A stretch of DNA of 64,000 nt from VRUG01 sp965372745 (GTDB taxonomy: Bacteria > Planctomycetota > Phycisphaerae > Sedimentisphaerales > Anaerobacaceae). Positions 63,410 to 64,000 of this stretch are shown piece by piece. The DNA lies in contig CBDVDM010000004.1 in assembly GCA_965372745.1 (NCBI GenBank), forward strand, positions 1 through 64,000. The letters run 5' to 3'. The first letter of the stretch is position 1. Each line of letters opens with the position of its first letter. A program made the translations under genes and the position numbers. The notes below the pieces were generated by a model. The model saw nothing but the letters and a program-made list of their open reading frames with translations, made no database searches and was not told the origin of the DNA.

Positions 63410-64000
63410 TTATTCCTTTTCATTGACCCAGGAAGTGAACAACTGTTTTGCCTGTTCGGGATTATTCTGAAGAACACCAGCCATTTGTTTGCGTAACATC
63501 AAAGAATCAGTGACTCCGGCAGGCAAAAGACCTGCAGGTCCTGTAGAGCCGGGCAACTGTTCCGGTGCAGATTCGGTATCTGCCTTTTTCTTTGCGCCGC
63601 TGAACACCTTTAGTACAAGAAATGCGCAAACAGCCATGATTCCTAAAGAAGCCTGTTTGGCAATTGCTACAAGGTTAAGTCCTCCTCCATGCTCTTCGTC
63701 AAGCAGTGCCTGAGCGGGACGATAAAATCTTGCCTCTACAACTGTAAGCGAATCCAGTTTTTCAGTGTTAAGACCGAGTGCATTTTTGATGAGGCTTTCA
63801 ACCTGTGAGATTTCCATAATTTTAGCAACCTGTCCGCTTTGAATAGCAGATTCATTTGCGTCAGCTGGCAGGAGGTCAACAACAGCAGCTACCGTTAGAG
63901 ATTTTACTTTACCTGGTAAAACGACTTCTTTCTTTATGGTTTTTCCAACAACTAATTCTGTTGTAATGGTTTCGCCTTTTTTAGAGCTTGGTACTGCTGT
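63410..64000 (-). CDS. fliF: MS-ring protein FliF, C-terminal part (start beyond right edge)
   Basis: The frame is open to the right edge; about 196 C-terminal residues are visible, and an internal ATG at 63817 is not the start. The visible part includes the end of the periplasmic region (VVVGKTIKKEVVLPGKVKSL, LTVAAVVDLLPAD), the second membrane helix (ASLGIMAVCAFLVLKVF) and the cytoplasmic tail that binds FliG (KQMAGVLQNNPEQAKQLFTS). FliF forms the MS ring, the base of the flagellum. Confidence 0.92.
   Translation of the reverse strand, partial: TAVPSSKKGETITTELVVGKTIKKEVVLPGKVKSLTVAAVVDLLPADANESAIQSGQVAKIMEISQVESLIKNALGLNTEKLDSLTVVEARFYRPAQALLDEEHGGGLNLVAIAKQASLGIMAVCAFLVLKVFSGAKKKADTESAPEQLPGSTGPAGLLPAGVTDSLMLRKQMAGVLQNNPEQAKQLFTSWVNEKE

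Noticed and set aside
63410..63817. Apparent 135-residue gene starting at 63817
   Set aside because: The frame continues upstream without a stop to the right edge and encodes the rest of FliF, so the ATG at 63817 is internal.
1..64000. CRISPR arrays, insertion sequences, tRNA or rRNA genes, attachment sites
   Set aside because: No regularly spaced repeats, transposase-like frames, terminal inverted repeats or RNA gene signatures were seen; gene spacing is compact throughout.

Overview
This window is almost entirely one large flagellar gene locus. The organism is a Gram-negative-type (diderm) bacterium with moderate GC content: it encodes the P-ring and L-ring proteins FlgI and FlgH, the P-ring chaperone FlgA, and several putative lipoproteins. 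The mix of sigma-54 and sigma-28 regulation, an MJ0042-type zinc ribbon, many TPR proteins and a surface-protein-like module inside FliD would fit the Planctomycetota (perhaps a Phycisphaerae-like lineage). That placement is inference from gene style, not from a marker gene.

Layout. (1) 1-4.2 kb: edge of a chemotaxis-type gene (CheC/CheX-like), a LuxR-type DNA-binding protein, a small membrane protein, a YkgJ-type Cys-cluster protein, a zinc-ribbon/HPP pair, and the anti-sigma factor FlgM. (2) 4.3-18 kb, minus strand: two putative lipoproteins and two small proteins downstream of fliA, a small membrane protein, flhA, fliN, fliM, fliL, an NtrC-type activator, two TPR proteins, and a second NtrC-type activator. 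A sigma-54 promoter with a structured leader lies at about 16.4-16.5 kb. (3) 18.6-30.6 kb, plus strand: a sigma-54-driven hook/rod operon, flgD-flgE-PilZ-flgF-flgG-flgA-flgH-flgI-flgJ-flgN-flgK-flgL. (4) 30.8-49.2 kb, plus strand: a second sigma-54-driven block of glycosyltransferase, TPR, CapA-like and export-chaperone-like genes, ending in one 3492-residue ORF with about ten glycosyltransferase modules. It is followed by fliD at 49.3-51.6 kb. (5) 51.6-64 kb, minus strand: the basal body and export operon fliF-G-H-I-J, a MotE-like gene, motA, two motB-like genes, fliO-P-Q-R and flhB. It ends with a second, degenerate FlhA-like gene whose cytoplasmic export domain is replaced by a ParA/MinD or tyrosine-kinase-like domain.

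How it works together. The two NtrC-family proteins probably activate the three sigma-54 promoters I can see, which serve the structural operons. FliA (sigma-28) and FlgM form the late-gene switch. Candidate FliA promoters with TAAA-N15-NNCGA(T/A)A(A/T) spacing lie before flgM, the CheC/CheX-like gene, the LuxR gene, the small membrane protein gene and fliD. A membrane-bound PilZ-like protein inside the hook operon suggests c-di-GMP control of motility. The large glycosylation block between flgL and fliD suggests heavy decoration of a filament, cap or other surface protein. No flagellin gene is in the window.

The strongest candidates for something undescribed are the FlhA-N/ParA-like fusion at 51633-53249, which occupies the usual flhA slot after flhB while a full FlhA is encoded 42 kb away, and the ten-module glycosyltransferase at 38693-49171.
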